A stretch of DNA of 24,408 nt from Methanosphaera sp. (GTDB lineage: Archaea > Methanobacteriota > Methanobacteria > Methanobacteriales > Methanobacteriaceae): contig JAFRMD010000139.1 of assembly GCA_017430835.1 (NCBI GenBank), forward strand, positions 1 to 24,408, given 5' to 3'. Shown piece after piece: positions 1 to 9,495 of the stretch. The notes under the pieces are model-generated. The model did no database searches. It was not told the origin of the DNA and saw nothing but the letters and a program-made list of their open reading frames with translations. How positions within the stretch are numbered: position 1 is the first letter of the stretch; every line of letters starts with the position of its first letter. A program made the translations under genes and the position numbers.

Positions 1-1
1 A

Positions 2-163
2 ACAGTTAAAGGAATAATCTCTAGGAAATACATAGATAATGAAGAAGATTTGATTAATGAATTTAAAGAGGAATTTTATAAAGTAGTAAATAATCCCAGT
101 TACTGGAAAAAATGGGTAAAAGAAATATTACTAGACATATATTTTTTTAATAAAAATTTATAA
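2..163 (+). CDS. C-terminal fragment of a gene, possibly an IS630-type transposase
   Basis: An open frame enters from the left edge and ends at TAA 161-163, giving 53 residues. The fragment has a basic/acidic helical pattern ending in an SYWKKWVKEIL stretch. That arrangement (an IS-K-YI segment, an acidic helix, then an aromatic W-x2-W segment close to the C-terminus) recalls the last helices of IS630-type DDE transposases. This is pattern memory only: no catalytic residue lies inside the window. If correct, the inverted-repeat end of the element should lie in the AT-rich DNA just downstream, but the other end cannot be seen. It could equally be the tail of an unrelated hypothetical protein. 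Confidence 0.45.
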   Translation, partial: TVKGIISRKYIDNEEDLINEFKEEFYKVVNNPSYWKKWVKEILLDIYFFNKNL

Positions 164-186
164 GATTCAATGTCGACTACTATATA

Positions 187-212
187 TTTTTTGTATTTTT
201 TTCCTATTTTTT
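187..212 (+). terminator. T-tract terminator after the partial gene
   Basis: Three runs of six or seven T (187-192, 196-202, 206-212) lie 24-49 nt after the stop at 163. Oligo-T tracts are the usual intrinsic termination signal in euryarchaea. No stem-loop is visible here. Confidence 0.4.
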
Positions 213-701
213 CATGTTTGTAAAACTTCTATAATTTATACTCCTTGATGTATATATCCTAGTGTAAAAACATATATTTAATGAGGTTCTACTCTATCTA
301 TAATTTACGGAGTATATTTTAGCCATGAAGTTTTCGAAATGCTTTAATATAGTAAAAATTTTAATTATTTTTTCATAAAGATAATACCCTTTGATTTGCC
401 AGTATATTTAATATTTTTTATTGTCAAATTAAGCAATATGCTATTTTTAGAAAATTTTTTATATGTATTAAAAGTAAATATTATAATTAAGGAGATTATT
501 AAGAAATTTTTTATAAATAAGAGAATATTATTGTTTTTTATATTTAAAAAAAGGTTTTATGAAAAAAAATTTTAAAGAAATACGAAATAGTTAACAAAAT
601 GAGTAACTATCATATGAAAAGAATAATAGTATTTTTACTATTTTTTTGACTTCATGATTTCTATGTTTTTTTTTTGAACCTGTTAATATGAGGACTGAAT
701 A
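213..701. other. AT-rich intergenic region without a convincing gene
   Basis: The gap is extremely AT-rich. The only signals are a 17-codon frame starting at ATG 324 (hydrophobic, with a poorly spaced GGAG before it, probably chance) and a hairpin at 625-642. The hairpin has a 7-bp stem AATAGTA/TACTATT and a 4-nt loop, followed by five T, so it resembles a terminator about 60 nt before the Pip-family gene. GAGG at 690-693 is the ribosome-binding site of that gene. Confidence 0.5.
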
Positions 702-3053
702 ATGAAAGGATGGAAACCTAAAAAACGTGAAACTGAGAATAAAAACGTTTTAGATAAGGTAGATTTGGATAAACCAGGTAATGAGGGTACTACTTCACTG
801 CATTTTAATCCAAGCGACCTGTCTAAACGTAGTGTAGAATCTAAGAATCATATTAGTGAAATTATGAAAAAAGATTTCTATGATGCTTTCAAAAATCCTA
901 TCGTAATTCTGGTTTTGCTTGCAATAATAGTTTTGCCTTCATTGTATGCATTGGTTAATATTGTTGCCTGTTGGGATCCTTATGGCAATACAGCTAATGT
1001 TGAATTTGCAATAGCAAATGAAGATGCTGGTGCCACTTATCAAAATTATACTATAAATGCGGGTAATGATTTAGTTGATTCATTGAAGGAAAATGATGAT
1101 TTCAAATGGAAATTTGTCACATCCGAGGAACTTAGGCGGGGTGTACATAATGGAACTTATTATGCGGGAATGATAATTCCAAGTAATTTCAGTGAATCGA
1201 TAGTATCAATCACTACGGATAATCCTCATTCAGCAGACTTAGAATATATTGTTAACATGAAAACAAGTCCTGTGGCATGTAAATTAACAGATGCCGCTGC
1301 AAGAAATGTTTATAATAAACTTAATGCCGAAATTGTATCATTTATCAATGTTGTTGCATATGGTAAATTAAGTGAATTGGAAGAAGGTTTGGCTTCTGGT
1401 GCAGATAAAATGCATGATGGTGCTAATCAATTATCTGCCGGAGCAGATAAGGTTGCTGCAGGTGCTGATGAATTAACTGCTGGGGCAGGTAAGGTATCAA
1501 ACGGTGCCGACAGATTGTCTGGTGGTGCCAATCAATTGGCTGGTGGTTCATTGGCTGTATCTACTGGGGCCAGATCAGTATCCAATGGAGCATATCAGTT
1601 AGCTGATGGTTCGGATAAGGTTGCTAGTGGTGCAAGCAGAGTAGCTGATGGAACACATGAGATAAGTACGAAATCTAATGAATTATACAATAAGACACAT
1701 AAAATTGAACAGGATTTAATCAAGAGAATCAATTCATCAGATATTAAAAATAGGGCAGGTGAAATTGAATCTGAATCAAGAAGTATTTCTGAGGATCTTA
1801 ACAAATTGGCAAATGAATCGGAAATTGTTTCGGATGGAGCAACGAATGTATCAATAGAAGTGGGTAATTTATCTAATGATGCGGAAATAGTAGCGCAAAG
1901 ATCAAGGCAAGTATCAAATAGAACACGAGATATAGCTAGTGAATTCAGTAATGTCTCCAGGGATATAGCGGAAGTTGCAGAATTAATTAAAAGTGGAAAA
2001 GAGCAAGATAAAATAATTGAATTATTGGAACGTATTGATCTTAAGCTTTCAGAAACCAATCAGAAATTTAATCAATTGGATACTGGGGCTCATCAGGTTG
2101 CAAACGGTTCAGAATCAGTATCGGTTGGAGCAAATACTTTAGCTGATGGTTCAAGTCAACTTGCTGATGGAGCATCACGTTTATATTATGGTGCAAATCA
2201 ATTGTCTGCTGGTGCAGATCAATTGGCTAGTGGAGTACACGTATTAAGTAATGGAACAATTAAATTGGCCACTGGTGCTGAGCTGTTGGGAAATTCAGCA
2301 GCAAATGCATTAAATACTGCGGCTGGTTCCTTGGATGATGCTACTGGTCAATTATCTGATGTAACTGGTTTAAGTGATGATCAGGTTGAAGATTATTTCC
2401 TTTCACCTGTAAAATTACAAAGACAAGAAGAATTCCCTACAAATAGTTATGGTTCTCAAGTATCACCATTCTATTTAGTATTATCCATGTGGGTTGGAGC
2501 ATTAATTACTTGTGTAATGCTTAGAACAGGAGTAGTAAATGAAGAAAGATATAAACCTCAAGAAGTATACCTGGGTAAACTGGTAATATTTAACATAGTT
2601 GCAGTATTGCAGACTACAGTAACAATTATCGGTGCTTTTCTATTGGGAATTGGTATTAGAGATCCATTAATGTTTATATTTACCTGTTACTTCATATCGG
2701 TTGTATTTATGGCAATAGTTTATTCCTTGATATCTGTATTTGGTGATGTGGGAAAAGGAATTGCCATACTGCTTTTGGTATTCCAAATATCCGGAACGGG
2801 TGGAGTTTATCCGATTGAAATAATAAGCGAACTCTTTGGAGGATTATATCCAATAATGCCAATGACTCATGGAATAAACATTCTTAGAGAAGCTCAACTT
2901 GGACTAATATGGTATAATTACCTGCCATCATTTGCATACTTGCTGATATTGGTTGTTGTTCTACTAATATTATCATTGCTTCTTAAACAAAGATGGGATA
3001 AACGTACCCAATACTTTGAAGATAAATTGAACGAATCGGACCTTTTTAATTAA
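702..3053 (+). CDS. YhgE/Pip-family membrane protein
   Basis: A 783-residue protein with the YhgE/Pip layout. It has a cytoplasmic N-terminus, one TM helix at about 66-89 ending in the family signature WDPYGNT (91-97), a large external region, and about five TM helices at about 588-770 resembling an ABC-2 permease. The external part carries two blocks of Gly/Ala-rich heptad-like repeats of the LxxG type (about 226-325 and 460-530), with a charged coiled coil between them. In bacteria the family includes the lactococcal phage receptor Pip and the type VII secretion component EsaA; the archaeal role is unknown, and surface export or envelope spanning is an inference. The roughly 55-residue charged N-terminal extension is longer than usual. 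ATG 702 is kept because GAGG stands 8 nt before it; the internal Met55 has only a weak GTGA before it. Confidence 0.85.
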   Translation: MKGWKPKKRETENKNVLDKVDLDKPGNEGTTSLHFNPSDLSKRSVESKNHISEIMKKDFYDAFKNPIVILVLLAIIVLPSLYALVNIVACWDPYGNTANVEFAIANEDAGATYQNYTINAGNDLVDSLKENDDFKWKFVTSEELRRGVHNGTYYAGMIIPSNFSESIVSITTDNPHSADLEYIVNMKTSPVACKLTDAAARNVYNKLNAEIVSFINVVAYGKLSELEEGLASGADKMHDGANQLSAGADKVAAGADELTAGAGKVSNGADRLSGGANQLAGGSLAVSTGARSVSNGAYQLADGSDKVASGASRVADGTHEISTKSNELYNKTHKIEQDLIKRINSSDIKNRAGEIESESRSISEDLNKLANESEIVSDGATNVSIEVGNLSNDAEIVAQRSRQVSNRTRDIASEFSNVSRDIAEVAELIKSGKEQDKIIELLERIDLKLSETNQKFNQLDTGAHQVANGSESVSVGANTLADGSSQLADGASRLYYGANQLSAGADQLASGVHVLSNGTIKLATGAELLGNSAANALNTAAGSLDDATGQLSDVTGLSDDQVEDYFLSPVKLQRQEEFPTNSYGSQVSPFYLVLSMWVGALITCVMLRTGVVNEERYKPQEVYLGKLVIFNIVAVLQTTVTIIGAFLLGIGIRDPLMFIFTCYFISVVFMAIVYSLISVFGDVGKGIAILLLVFQISGTGGVYPIEIISELFGGLYPIMPMTHGINILREAQLGLIWYNYLPSFAYLLILVVVLLILSLLLKQRWDKRTQYFEDKLNESDLFN
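1375..1665 (+). repeat. Heptad-like LxxG coding repeats, block 1 of the Pip-family gene
   Basis: Tandem 7-residue units of the form (N/D)xLxxGA or KVxxGA are encoded by near-repeated 21-nt units such as variants of GGTGCAGATAAG. A second block lies at about 2080-2290. Such tracts are typical of the family's external region and can change length by recombination. Confidence 0.7.
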
Positions 3054-3083
3054 AAGGTTAAAAACCCTTCTATTTTTTATTTT
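3041..3083 (+). terminator. Terminator of the Pip-family gene
   Basis: Overlapping the stop codon is a stem CCTTTT (3041-3046)/AAAAGG (3052-3057). It overlaps an alternative stem AAGGTT (3054-3059)/AACCCTT (3062-3068, one bulged C). T-rich tracts follow at 3071-3083. The two stems exclude each other; termination probably relies mainly on the T tracts. Confidence 0.45.
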
Positions 3084-3231
3084 TACAATTTAATTAACAA
3101 TTCTTCTTTAAACTTATAAATAAACAAAAATGATAAATATCTATTTTTATAAACTATTAATATACAGTTTTAATCTAATTTATTAAAGATTTTAATCATA
3201 GTAATTTATTAATTAAAGGAGAAAACATAAT

Positions 3232-3519
3232 ATGCTGGAAGAATATCTGCCATTTGTTGGATTATTGGTTTTCGGTAACATCGAAAACTTAATTCTTGCT
3301 TCACAAGGAGAAGTAAAGAAAACAAATGTTTTAACATTAAGTATTGTAAGTATTATCATAGTTATTGCTTGGTTTGTAATTGGAACAGTTTTAACAGAAG
3401 AAGCAATGAAATATTCGAATATCATTGATTTTATAGGCGGTTTTGCTATTTTCATTTTAGGAATTCAGTCAATGTATGAAGTTTACAAAGCAAAAAAAGC
3501 AAAAAAATCAGGTAATTAA
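3232..3519 (+). CDS. Small 3-TM membrane protein, half-transporter-like (copy A)
   Basis: A 95-residue protein with three predicted TM helices (about 5-24, 33-54, 64-83). TM1 holds the polar motif GNIENLILASQG and TM3 reads FIGG-x-AIF-x-LG-x-QSM. The size, the acidic/Asn motif in TM1 and the Gly-rich TM3 resemble one 3-TM half of LysE/TerC/CadD/MntP-superfamily exporters, which are normally 6-TM inverted repeats; this assignment is an inference. Positive charges sit in loop 1 (KK) and the C-terminal tail (five Lys), so an N-out/C-in orientation is predicted. AAAGGAG at 3215-3221 precedes the ATG. The next gene, 10 nt downstream, is its paralogue. The substrate is unknown. Confidence 0.75.
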   Translation: MLEEYLPFVGLLVFGNIENLILASQGEVKKTNVLTLSIVSIIIVIAWFVIGTVLTEEAMKYSNIIDFIGGFAIFILGIQSMYEVYKAKKAKKSGN

Positions 3520-3529
3520 TGGTGATAAT

Positions 3530-3802
3530 ATGGATATCATTAAGGATTGTAAAGGTTTTTGGGGATTGTTGATTTTTGGTAACATTGAAAATTTGATTCT
3601 TGCTTCTCAAGGTGCAATTTCACATGTAAATTCTATTTTATTATTAATTTTCAGTCTCATCTGTGTAATAATATGGTTATTGATAGGGAAATTTGGAACA
3701 CAGGTTGCTATTAAATATGCTGATGAAATAGAATTCATTGGCGGTCTAGCCATTTTCCTTTTAGGTCTTCAATCAATGCTTGAAGCTGTTGGAATATTAT
3801 AA
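3530..3802 (+). CDS. Small 3-TM membrane protein, half-transporter-like (copy B)
   Basis: A 90-residue paralogue of the preceding gene. Over 73 aligned positions without gaps I count 43 identities (about 59%), including the whole GNIENLILASQG motif in TM1 and the FIGG/LGxQSM motif in TM3. TM helices lie at about 9-27, 35-53 and 68-86. Lys residues occur only in the N-terminus and loop 2, while loop 1 and the C-terminus have none. The predicted orientation is therefore N-in/C-out, the reverse of copy A. I chose ATG 3530 rather than the in-frame ATG 3476 inside copy A because GGTGA (3521-3525) sits 4 nt before it and the homology starts there. The pair is almost certainly one transcript, and a heterodimer of opposite orientation is the likely product. 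Confidence 0.75.
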   Translation: MDIIKDCKGFWGLLIFGNIENLILASQGAISHVNSILLLIFSLICVIIWLLIGKFGTQVAIKYADEIEFIGGLAIFLLGLQSMLEAVGIL

Positions 3803-3832
3803 GTTAGTATTTCTTTCAAAAAAATTATTAGG

Positions 3833-3861
3833 GGATATTATGAATATATCCTTTCTTTTTT
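3833..3861 (+). terminator. Stem-loop terminator after the 3-TM gene pair
   Basis: A 6-bp stem GGATAT (3833-3838)/ATATCC (3846-3851) with a 7-nt loop is followed by a T-rich run (3852-3861). It lies 31 nt after the stop of copy B, where a two-gene operon would end. Confidence 0.55.
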
Positions 3862-4053
3862 CTAATTTTAATTATAATCTTGTGAAACTTTTTTAATTTA
3901 AGTTTTTCAGGTTGTTATATCTTTATTTTTTCATATATTATTTAATTATAAATTTTCTAAGCTTCATTAATAATTTCATATTGTTTAATGATTTTATATT
4001 AATATTTCTAGTTTTTAGATAAATTCAATACATATATTAAATATAATAAACAG

Positions 4054-4067
4054 AAATAGTTATATAC
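4054..4067 (+). promoter_or_regulatory. BRE/TATA promoter of the Lys-rich secreted protein
   Basis: A TTATATA box at 4060-4066 follows a purine-rich BRE-like stretch. Transcription would start near 4088-4090, leaving a leader of about 10 nt that still contains GGTGA (4089-4093) before ATG 4098. Confidence 0.45.
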
Positions 4068-4097
4068 ATTCTATTAAAACTATATTAGGGTGAATTT

Positions 4098-5231
4098 ATG
4101 ATAAATAACAATTATAAAAAGATTTTACTTCTTTTAGGTATTTGTTTCCTATTGATTGGTATTGTTAGTGCAGTCAGTGCCACTGATAATGTTACAAAAA
4201 CCAAAAAGGAAGTTAAAGTTTCAAACAATATAGATACATCATCCAAAGCAGTAACTAAAAATGATGTGAGTAAAAAAATAGTAACAAAAAGCAAAGATGT
4301 TAATAATAATGTCAAAACTGCAACTAAAAAGAAAACTCCAAAAATATCAGTTAAGTTAAATAGTTCCAAAGCACTTCTAAATGATAGAATCACTATAAAA
4401 ACTACGCTAAAAACAGATAATAATAAAGCAATTAAAAATCAGAAAATAATTGTTAAAATAGGATCTAAAAAATATAACATTAAAACAAACAGTAAAGGTA
4501 CAGCAAAATTAAATTTCAAAGTCACCAGTAGCAATCTTTTAGGAAAAAACATAACAGTAAAATATCCAGGAAATTCTAAGTATAAAGCAACCACAGTAAA
4601 AAAATTGCTCCGTTCTAATGAATTAGGTCTTTACAAAAAACAGATGAAAAAAATAGGAAAACGATTGAAAACATTGGATAAGACTTTATCAGCATACGAC
4701 AAAAAATTAAAAGCTATTGAAAAAAAGTATGAAAATAACAGTAAAGCAATAAAAAGTTTATTTACTAAAGTAAATGGAACAGTAAAAAAACTAGATGATA
4801 CTGTTATACAAGCAAATAAAACTCTTGCAAAAGCTGACAAGTTACTAACAAAACTAGATAATTCTATCACAAGCTTAGAAAAGAAAATTGATGATGCAAT
4901 AACAAAAACAAACACGTTTGTTAATAAAACTAAAGATCTTAAAAAATATTTGACAAATAATGTTCGAAAAAAAGTCCTTGATTTAAATGTTAAGGAATTA
5001 AAAAATGTGAAAAATCTTTTGAAGGAAAAAAGAACATCTTTACAAAATCTGAAAAAAGTAATTCATCAAAAAATTTCAGAATCAAGTAGTAATACAATAC
5101 AAGAAATTTCAAAAGACAAAATTAAAGAATTGAAAACTAAGATTATTGTACTTGTAAATGAAATTGATGCATTAGCTAACAAGTATCCAAACGTGTATGA
5201 AGGTGTTTCAAAATATTTAAACTTTCTTTAA
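4098..5231 (+). CDS. Secreted Lys-rich protein with Ig-like domain and coiled coil
   Basis: A 377-residue protein. Residues 1-28 form a signal peptide (basic start, Leu/Ile core, SAVSA end). A Lys/Thr/Asn-rich linker runs to about 80, one Ig-like (Big_3-type) beta-sandwich spans about 82-170, and a long lysine-rich coiled coil fills about 178-377. There is no C-terminal TM or recognisable anchor. The Ig-like unit matches those of archaeal adhesin-like proteins, but the long coiled coil in place of repeated Ig units is unusual. The protein is strongly basic, so electrostatic binding to cell-wall polymers or to acidic surface proteins is possible (inference). GGTGA is 4 nt before the ATG. Confidence 0.75.
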   Translation: MINNNYKKILLLLGICFLLIGIVSAVSATDNVTKTKKEVKVSNNIDTSSKAVTKNDVSKKIVTKSKDVNNNVKTATKKKTPKISVKLNSSKALLNDRITIKTTLKTDNNKAIKNQKIIVKIGSKKYNIKTNSKGTAKLNFKVTSSNLLGKNITVKYPGNSKYKATTVKKLLRSNELGLYKKQMKKIGKRLKTLDKTLSAYDKKLKAIEKKYENNSKAIKSLFTKVNGTVKKLDDTVIQANKTLAKADKLLTKLDNSITSLEKKIDDAITKTNTFVNKTKDLKKYLTNNVRKKVLDLNVKELKNVKNLLKEKRTSLQNLKKVIHQKISESSSNTIQEISKDKIKELKTKIIVLVNEIDALANKYPNVYEGVSKYLNFL

Positions 5232-5266
5232 TGTGGTTTAATTCTACATTAAAACTATTTTTTTTT
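5227..5266 (+). terminator. Stem-loop terminator of the Lys-rich protein gene
   Basis: An 8-bp perfect stem TTTAATGT (5227-5234)/ACATTAAA (5246-5253) with an 11-nt loop overlaps the stop codon and is followed by nine T (5258-5266). Confidence 0.65.
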
Positions 5267-5764
5267 AAAAATCTATTTTTTCATGTCTAAAAAACATTTG
5301 CTACGTTTTTAAAGCATTATTCATTTTATTATTGAGTATCCATTAGAATTCTTAGATATACCAGTAATGGAATAATAACTATTATTAATGTAGGGTAGGA
5401 TATCATTTTTTTCATCTCTTCAGTGTATTACTTTTAACTCTTTTTTAATATAAAAAGTATTACTTATTGTTTTTAATGTATTATTATAAATGTATGTTGA
5501 ATATAATATTTATATTATGTTAATTAACTCAGTTGACTTGTGCAAAAAACTCTTAATGCCACTTTTTTTTTAAATTTAAGAATTTAAAAAAAAATTAGTA
5601 GTTAAAACCTAATAAATCAAAGAAAAAGAAAAAAACTAATCTAAAACCAGAAAGACAAACTAAAACAATTAAAATATAAAATATAATTAAAACTTCTAAT
5701 CATAGATAATATCATATAAACTATAACAAATAAATAATTTTTGATATGAAGGTGAAAAAACAGT
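5267..5764. other. AT-rich intergenic region with a 13-bp hairpin and promoter
   Basis: No gene is seen. A perfect 13-bp AT stem (5564-5576 with 5581-5593, loop TAAG) stands about 170 nt before the next start. GTATTAC occurs twice as a direct repeat around 5425-5465. A TATA-like CATATAAAC at about 5713-5721 and AAGGTGA just before ATG 5765 form an apparently intact expression signal for the broken adhesin gene. Confidence 0.5.
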
Positions 5765-8700
5765 ATGAAACTCAAGCATATTAAAAAGTTTCTGTTATTG
5801 GTAGCAATCACAATATTGCTCGTAGGCCTCGTTACTGCAGCAACAACAAACAAAACCAATACAAACAAAGACACCAAAATAATCTAAGACAACACGAAAA
5901 ACATCAAAACAGCACCCACCACAACAAAAAAAGCAACTACAAAAACTATTACCAATAATAAAACCCAAACAAACAAAGAAAAAGAAGAAAAACGGGAGAA
6001 AACAACACAAAAAATAGAAAAAAATAAACAAAAAAACAAAAAAACAGAAACAGAACAAACTGTAACAGACTGGACAACCCTAAATAACACAATAGAACAA
6101 ATAACAGAAGATACAACCATAAAACTTGAAAAAGGATTATATATCACGACAGAACCAATCACATGGAATAAAACAGGCAAAACTCTTACAATTGATGGAA
6201 ACGGACAAACCATAAACGGAACACAAAAACATGTATTCCGTATTGAAGAAGGATCCACTTTGCATCTAAAAAATATCACAATAGCAAACGCCCAAACAAC
6301 AGTAACAGGAACAGGAAGAAAAACAGTGGTTTATGGAGGAGCAATCTACAACAGTGGAAACTTAACCATCACAGACTCCACATTAACAAACAACACAGCA
6401 AACGCAACAGGATCAGGAGTCTATACTGAAGCTTATGGGGGAGCAATATACAACACTGGAACTTTAACCATCACAGACTCCACACTCACAAACAACCAAG
6501 CAATAGCAACAGCAATGGGAGACCATACAGAAACTTATGCTTGGGGAGGAGCAATCTACAACAGTGGAACTTTAACCATCAACAACTCCACACTACAAGA
6601 CAACAAAGCAAACGCAGCAACAACAAGAACAGGAGACTATGTATATCTTCGTGCTGACGGAGGAGCAATATACAACAATATGGGAACTTTAAACGTCAAC
6701 AATTCCACACTTACAAACAACAAAGTAACAGCAAGTACTGTTGTTGAAGGAGGAGCAATATACAATTGGGGTGGTAATTATAATATTACTGACACGACAT
6801 TTTATAAAAATACTCCTGCTAACTTCATCATTAACGATACAAAGAACATACAATTAGTAAATGAGGATTATATTTCTATTGTTCAGTTCAGTATCATAGC
6901 TGATGGTAAAGTAATAGGAACTGGTACTAGTGTAAATAATTTAACACAATTTACAATATCTGATGAATATAATAACGTGGAAATAATAATAAACGGTTCT
7001 GATGATAAAACAATTAATAACCATTACATATTAAGGAAAACTAATATAACAGAAGTACATAATTACACTGAATTAGTAGAAGCAATTAAAACAGCACAAA
7101 GTGAAGCATATGATCTTTTTATAATCAACTTACGCTCTGGTAATTATAACGCTACACAAAATATCATCTGGGAAGAATCAGCTACTAAGAATTTAATCAT
7201 AAACGGTAGTGGATTAATACTTGATGGAAATGGTCGTTATCAATTCATACTTGTAGGTAGTAGACAGAATTTAACATTAAATAATGTTACAATTACAAAC
7301 TACACCGCAAAAAATGGAGGGGCAGTAGAAAGCTATGGTAATTTAACTATCCTCAATTCAAACTTCGCATACAATACTGCAACAGAACGTGGAGGAGCAA
7401 TATACTTACAAGGATCTGATGATGAACGAATAATGTGTAAAATTGTAGGAAACCGTTTTGAAGGCAATCGTGCAAAAGAAGAAACAATATACCTTAATAA
7501 TACACTAATAACTACCATTAAAGACAATAACTACAAAAATACAACAATAGGATATGATTTCGTATTAACAATTGATTCATCAAAGACAGAGTTTCTATCA
7601 AATGAATCATTACCTTTAAGATACAACGTTTCATTAGTACATCCAACATTTTATGATGAAAATCTACTGGACAATATAGATAAATTAACCTATGAAATAA
7701 GTATAGAAAATGGTGAAAAAATTAACGCCACAGGACTTTCAGCAAATATCAAACTAAAAAACTACAAAGGAAAATACACTGCAAAGGTTTACAATGACCT
7801 CTTCCAAACAAGTAACCCTGTAGAATTCACAGTTACCATGCCTACAAGCATCAAGATGAAAGTTATCAACAACACTATGGGTAATGTAATCATTAACGTT
7901 GACGTTAAGGACATTAATGATGAATATGTCACCTCTGGAGTATTAAAAGTATATAATAAGGATAAAGGATTGCAAGCATACAGTTAAAAGGCAAATCCGA
8001 AAACATAACATTAGACATTGACAAAGGAGAACAAAAATTAAAACTAGAATACAAAGCAAACAGTAACGATTACTACTTAAACAGTACACTAACAGATAAA
8101 GTAACCATCATATCTGCAACCAGCATAACCCTCAAAACTAAGAATATTTATGTTGGTGATAGTATTGTATTCAATGGAACATTAAAAGACTCCAAGGGCA
8201 GAGGACTAAACACCAACATTACAGTAACAATAAACAACAAAAAAGAAACAGTCAAAGTAACTGATGGAAAATTCCAAATAAAATACACAGCAACAAAAGA
8301 AGAAAAAGTGAAAATAACAGTAGAATTCCCTGGAGATAAATACAACCTCAAATCTAATTTAACAAAAAAATTTAAAGACAAAAAATTAAAAACCATCATA
8401 ATAGTTAAAGACAAGAAAATACAAAACAAGGACAAGGTTAAACTAATGGCAACAGTTAAAGATCAAAACAATAAAAAGGTTACTGCTGGTAAAGTAATCT
8501 TCAAAATTAATGGTATAACAATCAAGGATAAGAAAGGAAAGGCAATATACGTTAATTTAAGCAATGGAAAAGCAATTCTAACAATCACACCAAACAAAAA
8601 CTATTACAATAAAGTATCCAATATCACAGCCGTATACTCAGAAAACAGCAAATATCTTAAATCAGAAAATAAAACAGCTAAACTGACCCAAACCAAGAGA

Positions 8701-9287
8701 AAGCTAAAATCAAACTGTTAAACACAAAGATAAAAACCACAACAACAGGTACAATTACACTTAAAACACAATGTACGGACAAAAACAAAAAAGCCATAAA
8801 AGCAGGATATGTAATCTTCAAATTAAACGGTAAAACACTAACCAAAAATGGTACAACAGTCAAAGCTAAAATAAAAAATGGAATTGCAACGTTAAAGTAC
8901 AAGTTGGATGGAATCAAGTATGGTAAATACAATTTAACAGCAGTACTCTCATCAAACACATACAAGGAAGTTACAAGCAAAACCACACTTAAAGTAAATG
9001 CAGACAATATACACATTGACGCCAAACCGGTAACAACTTCCAAGAACAAAACAAGAATTAAAGCAAAGATTTTGGATGCTAAGAACAAGTATATTAAATC
9101 CGATATCAAGGTATCTATCAAAATCAATCAAAAAACGGTTACCCAACAGGTAACCATTCAGGGTGGAAAAATAAATATTCTTACACCAACAAACGTAACC
9201 AGAGGCAATCATACTCTAACATTCGTTGCAGGACCAAATGACATCTATAAAGTAACAAGAAAAGATGTTACATTAACTAAAATCTAA
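5765..9287 (+). pseudogene. Large adhesin-like surface protein, interrupted
   Basis: ATG 5765 starts a signal peptide (MKLKHIKKFLLLVAITILLV followed by an alanine-containing cleavage region), but codon 41 is TAA (5885-5887). The same frame is then open to TAA at 7985-7987 and encodes a Lys/Thr linker, a right-handed beta-helix domain with GGAIYN...LTI..STL.NN repeats, and the start of Ig-like repeats. Coding then moves by one base near 7966-7985 into the frame open until TAA 8719-8721, and again by one base near 8690-8720 into the frame ending at 9287. Both shifts fit single-base deletions. Restored, it would be an adhesin-like protein of about 1,170 residues with at least four Ig-like (Big_3-type) units. 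No usable start follows the first stop until TTG 6260, which lacks a signal peptide. Genuine decay is more likely than sequencing error because a nonsense change is present as well. Confidence 0.8.
6335..6772 (+). repeat. Coding repeats of the beta-helix domain (GGAIYN units)
   Basis: Near-identical GGAGGAGCAATMTACAA segments begin at 6335, 6437, 6545, 6659 and 6749 (spacings 102, 108, 114 and 90 nt, all multiples of three). Each is followed by a conserved segment encoding LTI/LNV and STL.NN. Weaker copies occur at about 7318 and 7390. These are rungs of a right-handed beta helix, and the DNA similarity makes the tract prone to recombination. Confidence 0.75.
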
Positions 9288-9460
9288 CCAAACACTTTTT
9301 CTTTTAAATTTTTTTTCCACAATCATATAAATTGGGATATGACGTGGTTTTAATTTTTTTCTATTCTAATATTTTGTTAACACAATTTCATTTTTCAAAC
9401 TAATTATCATTTTAGCATACTGTCTGACACTTTTTATTATATTAGGTATATATTGTTCCT

Positions 9461-9473
9461 AAAACTTTAAATA
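9461..9473 (+). promoter_or_regulatory. Consensus BRE/TATA box implying a leaderless transcript
   Basis: TTTAAATA (9466-9473) matches the archaeal TATA consensus and is preceded by an AAAAC BRE-like stretch. A start 25-27 nt after the box centre falls at about 9495-9497, on the ATG of the next gene. No Shine-Dalgarno sequence lies between the box and the ATG. Confidence 0.55.
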
Positions 9474-9495
9474 TCTAAATGTTATATCATTAATC

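Noticed and set aside
324..377. 17-codon hydrophobic small frame in the first intergenic region
   Set aside because: Ribosome-binding site badly spaced, no conservation evidence, and AT-rich DNA yields such frames by chance.
688..702. Five-codon upstream frame (ATG AGG ACT GAA TAA) overlapping the Pip-family start
   Set aside because: Too short to support, and it coincides with the ribosome-binding site; a similar tiny frame before 10886 also looks like chance.
1595..2059. Minus-strand frame inside the Pip-family gene
   Set aside because: Shadow of a repetitive Ser/Asp-rich coding region, with no signals or recognisable domain.
5795..6279. Phe/Cys-rich minus-strand frames over the adhesin linker
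   Set aside because: Complement of the Lys/Asn/Thr-rich linker codons; low complexity with no ribosome-binding site.
6335..6772. Regularly spaced repeats as a possible CRISPR array
   Set aside because: Spacings vary by multiples of three, spacers are also similar to each other, and the repeats encode a beta-helix motif in frame.
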